Positions 40,882 through 50,153 are shown, counted from the first letter of the stretch. The stretch is 64,000 nt of DNA from Bacteroidota bacterium (GCA_039821555.1 JBCBNX010000008.1:1-64000); one strand, 5' to 3'. The notes: generated from the letters alone by a model not told the origin. Made by a program: numbers and translations.

Positions 40882-42066
40882 CTACACGACTGCCTGGTAG
40901 ACCTCGGCGGTCTTCGCCGCGATGACGGGCCAGTCGAACGTAGCGCGGGCATAGGCCTGGCAGGCGTCGGCACTGGGGAGCGGGCGCGCCCCGGTGAGCG
41001 CTCCGGCCAGGGCGTCGGCGACGGTCGCGGGCGCCGCGTCGTCGAGGACGAGCGAGGCGTCGAGGCCGCGCACCGTCTCGGGGAGCCCGCCGATGGGCGT
41101 CACGAGAACCGGCGTGCCCGCCGCGAGCGACTCGATCGTGATGAGGCCAAAGCCTTCGAGCGCAACGGTTGGGACGATGCTCACGTCGGCGGCGCGGTAG
41201 GCGAGCGGCAGATCCGCGTCCGGCACGAAGCCGAGGAGCTTCACGTGGTCGGACAGCCCGCGCGCCTCAATCTGCGCCTGTAGCGTCGCGGCGAGGGCAC
41301 CCTTTCCGGCGATCATTACCTGCACGTCGGGCACCTGCTGCCGCACCGTCTCGACGGCCTCAATGAGTCCTTCGAGGCCCATACGCGGCTGGAGGCGACG
41401 CACCGCGAGGACGGTCGGGCGGTCCGACGGCCAGCCGAGCAACTCGCGCGCCTCCTTCCTGCTCAGGGTCGAGTCGAACGCCGATGCATCGACACCGCCG
41501 GGGACGATCTCGATCTTGTCGAGCGCCACGTCGTAGCGGCGGTGGAGCACATCGCGGAACGCCTCGGAGAGGACGATGAAACGGGCGGCGCGGCGGTAGA
41601 CCTGCTGTTCCAGCTCCCACTTGGCGCGCGCAGCCATGCTGGACGCTCCCTCGACGGCCCCCTCGGCGGCCCACGGTCCGTGGAAGTGGACCACGAGCGG
41701 CTGGTCGTTCATCGCGCCGAGGAGCGGTGCCGTGTAGAGCGCGAAGTGGCTCACGAGCACATCCGGTCGGAGCGCCTGGAGCATGCGGCGGCCCGTCGTG
41801 CGCGCCTGCCAGAGCCGGGTCGGCATCGGCGCGTCTGCACGGGCACACGAGCGGACGCGGCCGTGCGTCTGCGCCGCGAGCCCGGTCGAGCCTGCCACGA
41901 TGCCGTGCACGCCCACGCCCGCCTCGGGCAGGGCGTGCATCAGGTGATAGTACATCCGGTTGAGCCCGCCCGCCTGCTCGGGAAACCAGCCCATGCCGAT
42001 CTGGAGCGTGAGGAGCGTCGCGGGCATGCGCGGCGACACCGGCGGGGCGGCAGGACTCGGCAGCAT
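40882..42066 (-). CDS. Glycosyltransferase family 4
   Basis: A 394-residue GT-B enzyme: QIGMGWFPEQAGGLNRMYYHL in the N-terminal loop, PLVVHFHGPWAAEG, FIVLSEAFRDVL, VPGGVDASAFDS, the nucleotide-sugar site LAVRRLQPRMGLEGLIEA and the E-x7-E motif EGFGLITIESLAAGTPVL. The HGP and VPGGVD steps are typical of GT4 enzymes of polysaccharide loci. ATG at 42066; the first residues (MLPSPAAPP) may be trimmed. Next gene starts after 12 bases. Confidence 0.88.
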   Translation of the reverse strand: MLPSPAAPPVSPRMPATLLTLQIGMGWFPEQAGGLNRMYYHLMHALPEAGVGVHGIVAGSTGLAAQTHGRVRSCARADAPMPTRLWQARTTGRRMLQALRPDVLVSHFALYTAPLLGAMNDQPLVVHFHGPWAAEGAVEGASSMAARAKWELEQQVYRRAARFIVLSEAFRDVLHRRYDVALDKIEIVPGGVDASAFDSTLSRKEARELLGWPSDRPTVLAVRRLQPRMGLEGLIEAVETVRQQVPDVQVMIAGKGALAATLQAQIEARGLSDHVKLLGFVPDADLPLAYRAADVSIVPTVALEGFGLITIESLAAGTPVLVTPIGGLPETVRGLDASLVLDDAAPATVADALAGALTGARPLPSADACQAYARATFDWPVIAAKTAEVYQAVV

Positions 42067-42078
42067 AGCGGAGTGGAC

Positions 42079-42813
42079 TTAGGAGATGGAGGTGGGCGCA
42101 GCCGTCACGTCGCACGCATCGACGAGCGCGGCGTAGACGGCGGTGGCCCTGGCGAGGAGGTCGGCACAGCGGTCGAGATCCGCTTGCTTCTCGGCGCGGC
42201 GGCGCTCTTGCTCAGGGCTGGTCGCTTTGCGCGCAGCCCGGATCGACTCCACCGCCGCGCTCGCGCCGTCGCCCGTAACAGAGGGGCCGCTCGCGAAGGC
42301 CGTACCGAATCGAACATTGACCTCGGCGATCACGCCTTCGAAGTCATGGATGGTACGCGCGAACGGGCTCAGGACAATACCGTCGGCGACCGGCAGCAGC
42401 GCGCGGTAGAAGGCGATGTAGCCTTCGAGGACCTGCGCAACGTCGAGGTGTGGCCAGCGGGCGGTCGTTGAGAGGACAGCCTTGTCCGGCTCGCGGATCG
42501 TGACGACGGTCGGAAGCTCGCGGCGCACCGCGCGTACGATTTGCGCCGCCGCGTGCATGTGGTGCGACATCGACACGGCGCGCGTCTGCCAGCTCTTGAA
42601 GAGGTCGGCGGCGTACGAGTTGGCCGAGCCCTGAAAGCCGTCGATCACCAACTCGGTGTCCGCGCGGAGGCGATGCTCCCGGGCGTCGTCGGCCCCGTAG
42701 CGCAAGCCCGACTTGATCTGGTCCCACCAGATATAGGGCTGGTAGAGCCAGAAAAGGGACACGTCCGACGAGAGCCGGGTGCGAATGTCGAAGATGAGAC
42801 GGCGCGGATTCAT
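42079..42813 (-). CDS. Possible sulfotransferase-like protein
   Basis: A 244-residue protein. VVTIREPDKAVLS resembles the 3'-phosphate-binding R-x-P-x-x-x-x-x-S step of sulfotransferases, and ELVIDGFQGSANSYAA could be a diverged 5' P-loop, but the usual G-x-x-R-S-G-T-T is not kept. The middle has a Tyr/Phe-rich stretch (QVLEGYIAFYRALLPVA). The start at 42813 is chosen because upstream sequence overlaps the neighbouring gene in another frame. In a cluster with a clear sulfotransferase (46840), glycan sulfation is a fitting but unproven role. The start is preceded closely by a TAGCCTTG box, so a leaderless transcript is possible. Confidence 0.45.
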   Translation of the reverse strand: MNPRRLIFDIRTRLSSDVSLFWLYQPYIWWDQIKSGLRYGADDAREHRLRADTELVIDGFQGSANSYAADLFKSWQTRAVSMSHHMHAAAQIVRAVRRELPTVVTIREPDKAVLSTTARWPHLDVAQVLEGYIAFYRALLPVADGIVLSPFARTIHDFEGVIAEVNVRFGTAFASGPSVTGDGASAAVESIRAARKATSPEQERRRAEKQADLDRCADLLARATAVYAALVDACDVTAAPTSIS

Positions 42814-42844
42814 ACGAGCAAGGCTACCAAGAAATGCGCCGGAT

Positions 42845-44059
42845 TTACGACGCCGAGGGCACGGCGGCCGCCGGATTCGCCGCAGCTTCGCGGACCAGCC
42901 GCATCGGCGTGCGGCCCGCGGCCACAGCCTCGAAGACCTCGACGTAGTGCTTCGCCATGCGCGCCCACGTATGCCGCTCGGCAATCGCCCGTCCAGCCTG
43001 CCCCATCCGGGCGCGCAGTGCCGCATCGATCGTGAGCCGCTGCATCGCGTCAGCCAACCCAGCCACATCGTCGGGGTCGTCGAGGACGATGCCAGCGTCG
43101 GGCGTCACGAGTGCCGCTGCGCCCGCCGTCGAGGCAGTGACGATGGGCTTCGCAGACGCCATGGCCTCGGTGACGACGAGGCCGAACGGGTCGTAGCGCG
43201 ACGGAAACACCACGAAGTCGGCGGCGCGCATCAGCGCGGGCAGGTCGCGGCGAAAGTCGAGGAAGAGGACCTGATCGCTCACGCCGAGGTCTTTCGCAAG
43301 CTGGGGATACGGGCTGCCTTCGACGCGCCCCGCCACAGCGAGCCGCAGTTCCGAGGCGTCTGTGCTGGCGAGGCGTTCGAGCGCTCGAAGCGTTCCGTCG
43401 AGGTTCTTGCGTGGCGTGCGGATGTCGCCGACGAACAACGCGACGGGCTGCGTACCCGGCAAGCCAAGCGCGCGCCGATCCTCCGCGTTCATCGGCGTCG
43501 GTCGGAATTCCTCGACATCGACGCCGTTGTTGACGACGGTGATTTTTTCCGACGGCACGCCAATGTCGACCAGTTCGTCGCGCACCCGGTCGGCGACGGC
43601 GACCACCCGCTTCGCCTCGGCAAACGCCCGGCGTTCGAGGCGGGCGTTGGCGCTCGTGTAGAGCTTGTGGTAGGCCCCGAACACACCCCCGCGCAGCTTA
43701 GAAACATGGACGGGCGAACGCAGCCACGCGCCGTGGACGAAGTGCGCCACGTTGACGTCGGCCCGGGCAAACGTGACGAACCCATTGGCCACGACGAGGT
43801 CGAACTCGGACCGATGGGCGTCGAGCCACCGGGCGCTCCGCCGTGCGAAGACATGGTTCTTGACGAGCTGTGTGGGTCCACGCCCCGGCTCGATGCGCTG
43901 CCACGTGATGCCGTCACGGGCAGCGAGGCCGTCGTCGACGCGCGCGGCCACGAGCGTCACGGCATGCCCCGCGTCCGCGAGCGCGTGCGCGACCTCGGCG
44001 TTGACGCGGCCCTGGCCGTCGCCGCGGATCAGGTTGTGGGTGACAAGTGCGAGGCGCAT
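42845..44059 (-). CDS. Glycosyltransferase family 4
   Basis: A 404-residue GT-B enzyme: MRLALVTHNLIRGDGQGRVNAE at the N terminus, NVAHFVHGAWLRSP, VADRVRDELVDIGVPSEKI, VVNNGVDVEEFRP, FVGDIRTPRKNLDGTLRAL and the E-x7-E motif DPFGLVVTEAMASAKPIV. All standard steps are present. It lies 12 bases after the O-antigen-ligase-like gene and precedes the 42079 gene, so the run from 49885 to 40882 looks like one operon. Confidence 0.9.
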   Translation of the reverse strand: MRLALVTHNLIRGDGQGRVNAEVAHALADAGHAVTLVAARVDDGLAARDGITWQRIEPGRGPTQLVKNHVFARRSARWLDAHRSEFDLVVANGFVTFARADVNVAHFVHGAWLRSPVHVSKLRGGVFGAYHKLYTSANARLERRAFAEAKRVVAVADRVRDELVDIGVPSEKITVVNNGVDVEEFRPTPMNAEDRRALGLPGTQPVALFVGDIRTPRKNLDGTLRALERLASTDASELRLAVAGRVEGSPYPQLAKDLGVSDQVLFLDFRRDLPALMRAADFVVFPSRYDPFGLVVTEAMASAKPIVTASTAGAAALVTPDAGIVLDDPDDVAGLADAMQRLTIDAALRARMGQAGRAIAERHTWARMAKHYVEVFEAVAAGRTPMRLVREAAANPAAAVPSAS

Positions 44060-44070
44060 GCGGGTCCAGG

Positions 44071-45561
44071 CTAAGCGAGCGCAAGGGCGGCGTCTTCTTC
44101 CTCCGCCTGCTCGGCGTTTTCAGCTTCAAGCGCTTGACGGCGCTTCGTGGTGAACTGGTCGAGCGCGCCGATGAGGAACCAGCACCACGCCGCGAGGAAG
44201 TATTCCGTCCCGCGCGTCCAGCCACCAATGTGGATGAGCAGCATGCCCCCCATCGCGAGGGCGAGCGTCGTTCGCATCTGGAGGTAGTACCAGAACGCAT
44301 TCCACCCAACCAGCAGTAGGATGCCGCCGTAGATCACCATGCCCATCAGCCCGAGCGAGAGAATCAGGTTGGTGTAGTCGAACTCGCTCGATCTGCGGTT
44401 GCCGCCGAACTTCTTCGCGGCCGGTGTGGTGGAGCCGAGGCCGAGGCCGAGCGGCGTCGAGAAGCCCGAGAGGAAGCCGCGCTCCATCATGTCGCCGTGC
44501 TTGCCGACGGTCGACGTCTCGGCATCCATCGGGTTGAGCAGCCCGTCGGCGTTGCGGCCCACGAGCACATCAGCCGCGCCGCTCTCCATCTCCATTGAAG
44601 AGACGGCCGAGAGGCTGTAGCCCGCCGCGCCGAGCGTGATGACCACCGCCAGCACGAGACGCGGCACCCAGGACGCCGCGCTCCGGCTCGTGATCGCCCA
44701 CACGAGCGGCACGAGGGCGAGCACTTTCACGATGGGCCCGCGGCTCCCGATCAGGAACAGGGCGACCACCAGAAACGCGACGATCGGCAGCAGGTCGAGC
44801 CGCTTGCGCGTGGACACCATCGCCCAGAGCGCCACGATCGACATCATCAGGAAGCCCGCGTACTCCGACGCCGCCGTGAACCACGAAAACGGCCGGACCA
44901 CATCGCTGGCGACCCAGAGCGAGGAATAGCCTTCCGTGTCGATCCACTCCTGCTCAAACGGCAGGAAGCCGACAAACACCTGGTAGAGCCCCAAGATGCC
45001 CGCGAGCACGGCGATGACGGGTAGCGCCACGAGGACGAGCTTGTTGAGCATCTCCTCGGTCGCGTAGATCTGCCCGAGCCAGAACCAGCACACCGGCACG
45101 ATGGTGAAGAGCGCACCCGCGATCCCGACGCTCATGCCGCCCTGCGCTGGGTTTAGGATCTGGAGCGTCATCAGAATCAGCAGCGCCACGACCCACTTCG
45201 AGAGCGTGCTGTCGAACCGCAGCGATTTCGTTGCCACGAGGGAGGCGACCATCAGCCCCACCACGAGCGGCGGTACGAGCAGGATCGGGTCTTGACCCGA
45301 GTTGGGATACGTGATCGTGATGAACCGCCGGAAGTCGCCGAGGAAGCACAGGATGCCGAGCAGCACCACAATCATGAGGCGCGGCGTGACGCTCCCAGCG
45401 GCGATGAGCGCGAAGAGCATCCCGCCCGCGATGGCGAGCCGTGCCTGCTCCGTGGCGACGGCCCACCCGCAAAACAGCGCCACCGCCAGCGTGATGAGCA
45501 CGGGCTTGAGCGCCGTCCATTGGGACTGGCTGAGGCGAAGGTTGGCTACGAGGGAACTCAT
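44071..45561 (-). CDS. O-antigen ligase/polymerase-like multispanning membrane protein
   Basis: A 496-residue protein with about 11-12 transmembrane helices and a large periplasmic loop between helices in the second half (about 340-400), as in Wzy_C-type enzymes. Seen: SRGPIVKVLALVPLVWAI, the Gly-rich loop PLGLGLGSTTPAAKKFGG and the following helices. It could polymerise a repeat unit or attach the glycan to a lipid carrier. The start at 45561 (MSSLVANL) begins directly before the first helix; sequence upstream in the same frame belongs to the antisense of the next gene. It is placed among four glycosyltransferase genes. Confidence 0.75.
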   Translation of the reverse strand: MSSLVANLRLSQSQWTALKPVLITLAVALFCGWAVATEQARLAIAGGMLFALIAAGSVTPRLMIVVLLGILCFLGDFRRFITITYPNSGQDPILLVPPLVVGLMVASLVATKSLRFDSTLSKWVVALLILMTLQILNPAQGGMSVGIAGALFTIVPVCWFWLGQIYATEEMLNKLVLVALPVIAVLAGILGLYQVFVGFLPFEQEWIDTEGYSSLWVASDVVRPFSWFTAASEYAGFLMMSIVALWAMVSTRKRLDLLPIVAFLVVALFLIGSRGPIVKVLALVPLVWAITSRSAASWVPRLVLAVVITLGAAGYSLSAVSSMEMESGAADVLVGRNADGLLNPMDAETSTVGKHGDMMERGFLSGFSTPLGLGLGSTTPAAKKFGGNRRSSEFDYTNLILSLGLMGMVIYGGILLLVGWNAFWYYLQMRTTLALAMGGMLLIHIGGWTRGTEYFLAAWCWFLIGALDQFTTKRRQALEAENAEQAEEEDAALALA

Positions 45562-45584
45562 AGGAAGCTGCTCATGGCGGTGAG

Positions 45585-46838
45585 TCAGGCGAGATGGCGG
45601 CGGACGAGGGCAGCGGCGTCGCGGGCGAGGCGCTCGGTGCTGAACTGCGCAGCACGGGCACGAGCGCCATCGGCGAGGCGAGCGCGTGCGGCGGGGTCGT
45701 CGGCGAGGCGGCGCAGTACGTCGGCGAGGGCGTCGGGCTCGCCGGGGGGCACGAGCAGCCCCGATTCCGGCGTCACGATTTCGAGCGGCCCGCCGTGCGC
45801 CGTGGCGATGACAGGCTTGCACATCGCCATACCCTCTAAAATTACCATGCCAAACGGCTCGGGGCCCGTCGAGGCGTGCACCAACACGTCGAAGGCATTC
45901 ATCCATTCCGGCACGTTCGGCTGATGCCCGACGAAGCGGAGTTGGTCGGCGACCCCGTGCCGCTCTGCGAGCGCCGTGAGTGCGCCTGGATAGTCCGGCT
46001 CCGAAAAGTGCGGCCCGCCCACCACGACGAACACGGCGTCGGGATGCGCCCGCGCGACCTGCGCCGCCGCCTCGACGAACACGTGGATGCCTTTCCAGTG
46101 CTGGAGCCGCCCCACGATGCCTGCCACGAACGCGTCCGTCGGTAGATCGAGCTTGGCGCGCAGCTCGGCGACCGAGGGCAACGTGTCCGCGTCGAAGCGC
46201 GCGAGGTTGACGGCGGGATAGAGCACCTCGGCGTGCCGCGACGGCCAGAGCGTTGCTTGGCCCGCCTTCGCCGCCTCGGAGCAGCACAGAATCGACGCCG
46301 AGGGCAGCAGCGTCGCGGTGCGGTGGATCGGGTTTTTCGAGGTGATCGTGTGCTGGAACCAGAACGCCGGGATGCGCGCGAGCAGCGCCGCGGGGCCGCT
46401 GTAGAGGTGCCCTTTCGGCATCCACGCGAGCGCTGCGTCGGCGTCGAGGTCGCGCAACCAGGCTGCGATCCGCCGCACCGTGCCGATCTGCCGACCCACC
46501 TGACGCACACGGCCCGCGTCGAACACCTCGGCTTGGACACCGAGAGCGCGGACGGCCTCGACCATCGGCCCGTCTTCGAGGAAGGCGACAGCATAGCGGC
46601 ATCCCACCCCGCCGTCAGCGACGAGTGCCTGGTTAGCATCCAGCAATTGCAATAACAGAAGCTCTGCCCCACCCCGCTGCTCCGCCAGCGGCATCACAAC
46701 CCCGACGGTCGGCCTTGAGCGAGGGTCTGAACTCCCTCGTACACCACCTGAACTATCCCCTTCGCCTGCGAAGGGGACCGTTTCGCGACCCTTTACGGGG
46801 AGCGAAACAGGGGGTGCGGTTTGGGTTTCCGTCTTCAT
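45585..46838 (-). CDS. Glycosyltransferase family 4 with repeat-derived N terminus
   Basis: A 417-residue GT-B enzyme. The core has VGVVMPLAEQRGGAELLLLQL, WFQHTITSKNPIHR, LYPAVNLARFD, VGRLQHWKGIHVFVEAA and the E-x7-E motif EPFGMVILEGMAMCKPVIA. The first 45 residues (MKTETQTAPP, GRETVPFAGEGDSSGG) lie over a REP-like palindrome and are unlike any GT4, so they were probably added by the repeat. The start at 46838 follows a GGAGG ribosome site and lies one base after the TAG of the upstream gene, so translation is coupled. An internal start at V47/M48 is a fallback. Confidence 0.85.
   Translation of the reverse strand: MKTETQTAPPVSLPVKGRETVPFAGEGDSSGGVRGSSDPRSRPTVGVVMPLAEQRGGAELLLLQLLDANQALVADGGVGCRYAVAFLEDGPMVEAVRALGVQAEVFDAGRVRQVGRQIGTVRRIAAWLRDLDADAALAWMPKGHLYSGPAALLARIPAFWFQHTITSKNPIHRTATLLPSASILCCSEAAKAGQATLWPSRHAEVLYPAVNLARFDADTLPSVAELRAKLDLPTDAFVAGIVGRLQHWKGIHVFVEAAAQVARAHPDAVFVVVGGPHFSEPDYPGALTALAERHGVADQLRFVGHQPNVPEWMNAFDVLVHASTGPEPFGMVILEGMAMCKPVIATAHGGPLEIVTPESGLLVPPGEPDALADVLRRLADDPAARARLADGARARAAQFSTERLARDAAALVRRHLA
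46756..46777. repeat. REP-like hairpin overlapping a glycosyltransferase start (copy A)
   Basis: TCCCCTTCG (46756-46764) pairs with CGAAGGGGA (46769-46777), 9 perfect base pairs around CCTG. It is followed, as in copy B at 40755, by a TTTCG...GAAAC stretch and a G-run. Here it is read as codons of the glycosyltransferase at 45585. Confidence 0.55.
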
Positions 46839-46839
46839 C

Positions 46840-47826
46840 CTACTTCCCTCCCACGTAGCCATACTTCAGCAGGAACGGCCACGTCAGTGCCGTCACCGTC
46901 GCGCGGTCCCGCGTCGGGAGGTGCTCGCGCCACGCGTCGTCTATGCGGAGCTTTACTACGCCGCCCGCCGTGCGTTTCGGATTGCCCCACACGGTATGGT
47001 TCTCGCCCATCGCCACGGCGTCGGGGGCGACAAAGGGCAGGGTCTCAGCAGGCTCGTCGATCCAGTCGAGAACGCGGCGCACAGAAGCCTCAGGCGCGGC
47101 GATGAAGTCCTCGTAGCGCAGCCGCTGGTAACGCGTCGGATCGCGACGGCGCATCAACTCGATCACGCCGTTCCAGGCCGACCATTTGCGGGCGCTTGCC
47201 GCTGTCGAGAAGCGCTGCATCTCGGCTGCACCGCCGCCGTCCTGCCGGGTGATCTTCTTGCGCCACGAATAGGCCGACGCGCGCGGGTCACGGACGAGGT
47301 GGAGCAGGTAGAGGTCCACGGCGCCGGTTTGCCGCAGCGACTCCGCGTACGACGGAAACTTCGACGAGTCGACGAGCACGCGCGCGCCGGAGGACTCGCG
47401 GAGCGCCTGGTACACCCGACGGAGGTCGGCGTGGTAGCTGGCTGCCTCGGGGTGGTCGAACGTGGTGCGGCCTTTCAGCAGATGCGGCAACAGTCTTTTG
47501 ATCTGCGGCAACGCCTCGCGGACCCGTGCCATGCGCGACCAGTCGACGCCGTCTGGGTAGTCGCTCGCGGGAAACGCTACATCGAACGCAGGACGCCATA
47601 CGGGGCAGGCGTCGAAGCGCTCGCCGCAGCCGCAGACGGCGTTGTCACGAACGCCGCGCTCCCAGACGTGGCGCACCTCGCCGAGGTGGACGAGGCCGTC
47701 CACGCTACCGAGCACGTTGCCTACGAGCGTACTGCCGCTGCGCCCCCATCCGGCGATGAAGAGCACCTTGACGGGCGCATCAGCAGTGTCCGTCGTGGCA
47801 AGCGGCTGCGCCATCGTCTCAGGCAT
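46840..47826 (-). CDS. PAPS-dependent sulfotransferase
   Basis: A 328-residue cytoplasmic sulfotransferase. Seen: the 5'-phosphosulfate loop LFIAGWGRSGSTLVGNVLG (about 22-40), a Cys-containing loop AVCGCGERFDACPVW, SSKFPSYAESLR, the 3'-phosphate site HLVRDPRASAYSW (about 180), and WKNR-type GENHTVWGNPKRTAGG, a G-x-x-R-G-like step. Both nucleotide sites look intact. It should sulfate the glycan of this cluster. Its ATG overlaps the stop of the upstream gene by 8 bases, and its stop is coupled to the next gene. Confidence 0.88.
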   Translation of the reverse strand: MPETMAQPLATTDTADAPVKVLFIAGWGRSGSTLVGNVLGSVDGLVHLGEVRHVWERGVRDNAVCGCGERFDACPVWRPAFDVAFPASDYPDGVDWSRMARVREALPQIKRLLPHLLKGRTTFDHPEAASYHADLRRVYQALRESSGARVLVDSSKFPSYAESLRQTGAVDLYLLHLVRDPRASAYSWRKKITRQDGGGAAEMQRFSTAASARKWSAWNGVIELMRRRDPTRYQRLRYEDFIAAPEASVRRVLDWIDEPAETLPFVAPDAVAMGENHTVWGNPKRTAGGVVKLRIDDAWREHLPTRDRATVTALTWPFLLKYGYVGGK

Positions 47827-48994
47827 GCTGCGCCTCGCGGTTTTGCGCAGCTACGTCGTACCCAAGCGCGTCGAGCAGGCGGTCGGCGACGAGGGGCCAG
47901 TCGAACTGCGCGGCGTAGAGGGCCTGTGCATCGCGTCCGAGCGACGTGCGTGCAGCATCGTCGTTTGCCAGGGCCGCGGCAGCCTGGGCGAAGGCGGCGG
48001 GGTCGTCCGACGGCATCGCCGCGAAGGCCTGCCCAGTCTGCTCCTGGACGACCGGATCGGAGAGGTGACCGAGCGTGGTCACGGTCGGCGTGCCGTGTTG
48101 CAGGGCGACCATCGTGGAACCGCGCCGCGTCGAGAAGCCGTCGGGGTACGGCGCAAGGTAGAGGTCGAACGCCGAGAACGCGCGCGAGACCGCGTCGGCG
48201 GGGAGCGGGCCGAGGTCGCGGAACGGCACGTCGCGGCTGCCTGGCGTGTTGAGCGCGGTCCGGAGCGCCGCCCCGCGCCGCCCGACGTAGCAGAGCGTCG
48301 CGTTCGGCTGCACGTCGAGGATGGCCCGGATGGCCTGCCGGACGTGCGCGTCCATGCCCTTCGTGAAGCCGCTGCCGAAGAGGCCGACAGCGAAGGTGTC
48401 GCTGAGCCCAAACTCGTCGCGCACCTCGTCGCGGTCGCCGCGCTCGAACGGGATATTCGAGCCGATGGGCAGGTGCCGGACTGGGACGTCGAACCACCCC
48501 CTGAACCGCTCGGCCCACGGCGCGATGGAGGTAAACACCACATCAGCCATGCGCCCAAGGGCCCACAGCGTCGGCCGCTGCCACAGCGTCTCGACGAGGT
48601 AGGTCGGCGTCGTGAGCGGGACGAACGGCTCGTGGATCATGAGCGCGATCCGCAGCCCCGGCACGCGCTTCCGGAGCCGTCGCACGGCGAGCGGGAGCCA
48701 CGGATTCAGCCCGTAGGCACCGTACGAGAACGGGTTGTACTGCACCACCAACCAATCGGGCCGGTCCGCCTCGAACCGTCTTGTGACGGCCTCCACGACG
48801 TGGAGGATGCCCTTGCGCAAGGTCTTCGAGAACGCGACATCGACGGTCGCACCGGGAATCGGAGCCGCGTCGGTCTGCGCGGTCAGGACGGTGGCCCGTA
48901 TGTGCTCGCCCAGCTCCGCGGCGAGGCGGGCCGTGTAGTCGCCAATGCCATCGAGGCGGGGCGGCAGCGTGGGAAAAAGCAGCGCGACGTGCAT
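47819..48994 (-). CDS. Glycosyltransferase family 4-like
   Basis: A 391-residue GT-B-type enzyme: MHVALLFPTLPPRLDGIGDYTARLAAELG (N-terminal loop), ALMIHEPFVPLTTPTYLVE, LPIGSNIPFERGD, FAVGLFGSGFTKGMDAHV and LYLAPYPDGFSTRRGSTMVAL in place of the usual E-x7-E, with HGTPTVTTLGHL at the end. The acidic motif is altered (no clear E-x7-E), so the family is less certain than for its neighbours. Stop overlaps the start of the sulfotransferase gene. Confidence 0.75.
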   Translation of the reverse strand: MHVALLFPTLPPRLDGIGDYTARLAAELGEHIRATVLTAQTDAAPIPGATVDVAFSKTLRKGILHVVEAVTRRFEADRPDWLVVQYNPFSYGAYGLNPWLPLAVRRLRKRVPGLRIALMIHEPFVPLTTPTYLVETLWQRPTLWALGRMADVVFTSIAPWAERFRGWFDVPVRHLPIGSNIPFERGDRDEVRDEFGLSDTFAVGLFGSGFTKGMDAHVRQAIRAILDVQPNATLCYVGRRGAALRTALNTPGSRDVPFRDLGPLPADAVSRAFSAFDLYLAPYPDGFSTRRGSTMVALQHGTPTVTTLGHLSDPVVQEQTGQAFAAMPSDDPAAFAQAAAALANDDAARTSLGRDAQALYAAQFDWPLVADRLLDALGYDVAAQNREAQHA

Positions 48995-49096
48995 GGCGGA
49001 GGGAGCCAGCAGCGAGGGTGTGCGGGAGGGCGGCGATGCCTGGCGATCATGCGCCAGGCGACAGCGGACGGGGGCGCGTCTCGCTGGGCGGGTGAA

Positions 49097-49885
49097 CTAC
49101 CGAGCGAACTCGACGATCTGGTAGTAGCTGTACTTGCGCACGGGCGGCACCGTGCGCCAGAGCGCCTGGTCGATGTCCTTCGTCAGTTTGAGGAGGCGAC
49201 CGTATTTCGCTTGGTGCTTGAAAACATACGTGTTCAGCTTGCGGAAGAACACGAAGTCTGGGTGCAGCACCTCGACGTGTGGGAAGCGCGCCCGGAGCAT
49301 CTCGACCTCCTCCGGAAGGAGCGGGATCTCGTCATCGTCGCCGTGCTTGGGGATGCCGCCGCGGCCCGCGAGGTAGTTGCGCGAGAAGTTGAGCAGCGGG
49401 TTGCGGCCGTTGTTCTCCAGAAAGACGCCACGACCACCTTCGGCGGTCACGTCGCGGAGCACATCGGCAAACTGGTCGAAGGGCTCGACGTGGTGCAGGA
49501 TGTACTTGCCATAGACGAGATCGTACTGCTCACCGAGGTCACGGAGATCGAGCGCGTCGCACTGGTGACCGACGACGCGGTCGGCGACGCCGTTCTTCTC
49601 TGCGAGGGGGACCAGTTGCTCGATCGAGGTCGTCGAGAAGTCGGTCGCAGTGACGTGCGCGCCGAGCTTCGCCATGTACATCGAAAGGTAGCCGTTGCCG
49701 CAGCCGACTTCGAGGACGCGCTTGCCGGCGGGGTCACCGAGGCGGTCGAGGAAGGCGCGCTTCGTGAAGCGCCAGTTCTCGTAGAACGCCGCTGGTTCGA
49801 TGACGGGCAGGGTCTTCTGGCGCAGGGTTTCGTCCCAGAAGGCCTTGGCAGCGCTGTCGGGAACGGTCGCGGAGGGTGCGCTCAT
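49097..49885 (-). CDS. Class I SAM-dependent methyltransferase
   Basis: A 262-residue enzyme with motif I VLEVGCGNGYLSMYMAKLGA (about 60-78), the acidic strand VTATDFSTTSIE, and LVYGKYILHHVEPFDQFA after motif III. Likely O- or C-methylation of a sugar or lipid of the cluster. Start at 49885 (MSAPSATV); a longer reading from 49948 lacks support. It is the first gene of the run of minus-strand glycan genes. Confidence 0.82.
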   Translation of the reverse strand: MSAPSATVPDSAAKAFWDETLRQKTLPVIEPAAFYENWRFTKRAFLDRLGDPAGKRVLEVGCGNGYLSMYMAKLGAHVTATDFSTTSIEQLVPLAEKNGVADRVVGHQCDALDLRDLGEQYDLVYGKYILHHVEPFDQFADVLRDVTAEGGRGVFLENNGRNPLLNFSRNYLAGRGGIPKHGDDDEIPLLPEEVEMLRARFPHVEVLHPDFVFFRKLNTYVFKHQAKYGRLLKLTKDIDQALWRTVPPVRKYSYYQIVEFAR

Positions 49886-50153
49886 CGCGGGAGGGCTGGA
49901 GGGTGTGCAAGGGTAGACGGGCTCGGTGGTAGAGAACACCGCTCCCAACGCGAGGCGGCGGCGTCAGGCGCGCCCATCGTTGCGCCTAGGTTCCGTCGGC
50001 GCAGAGTATACGCGTAGTCGCCGCGGTGCCTGCGTGCAATCTCCGCGTGTTCTCTGACCGGGACCCGACAGCCTCAAATGTCGAGCCGCCGCTGTCGTCC
50101 GTGTTCTGCGAAAAAAGCCTTGCTCCCCGGACGCGGCGGTGGTAGCGTGCGGC

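Noticed and set aside
45562..46602. Extension of the O-antigen-ligase-like frame to 843 residues
   Set aside because: The first 340 residues are Arg/Pro-rich nonsense opposite to codon positions of the glycosyltransferase at 45585; the membrane protein starts at 45561.
40755..46777. Possible CRISPR from repeated palindromes
   Set aside because: Only two copies, 6 kb apart, without regular spacers and without cas genes.
47642..50017. A 791-residue open frame on the plus strand
   Set aside because: It lies antisense to two well-supported genes (glycosyltransferase, methyltransferase), has no domain or signal features, and reflects codon bias of GC-rich DNA.
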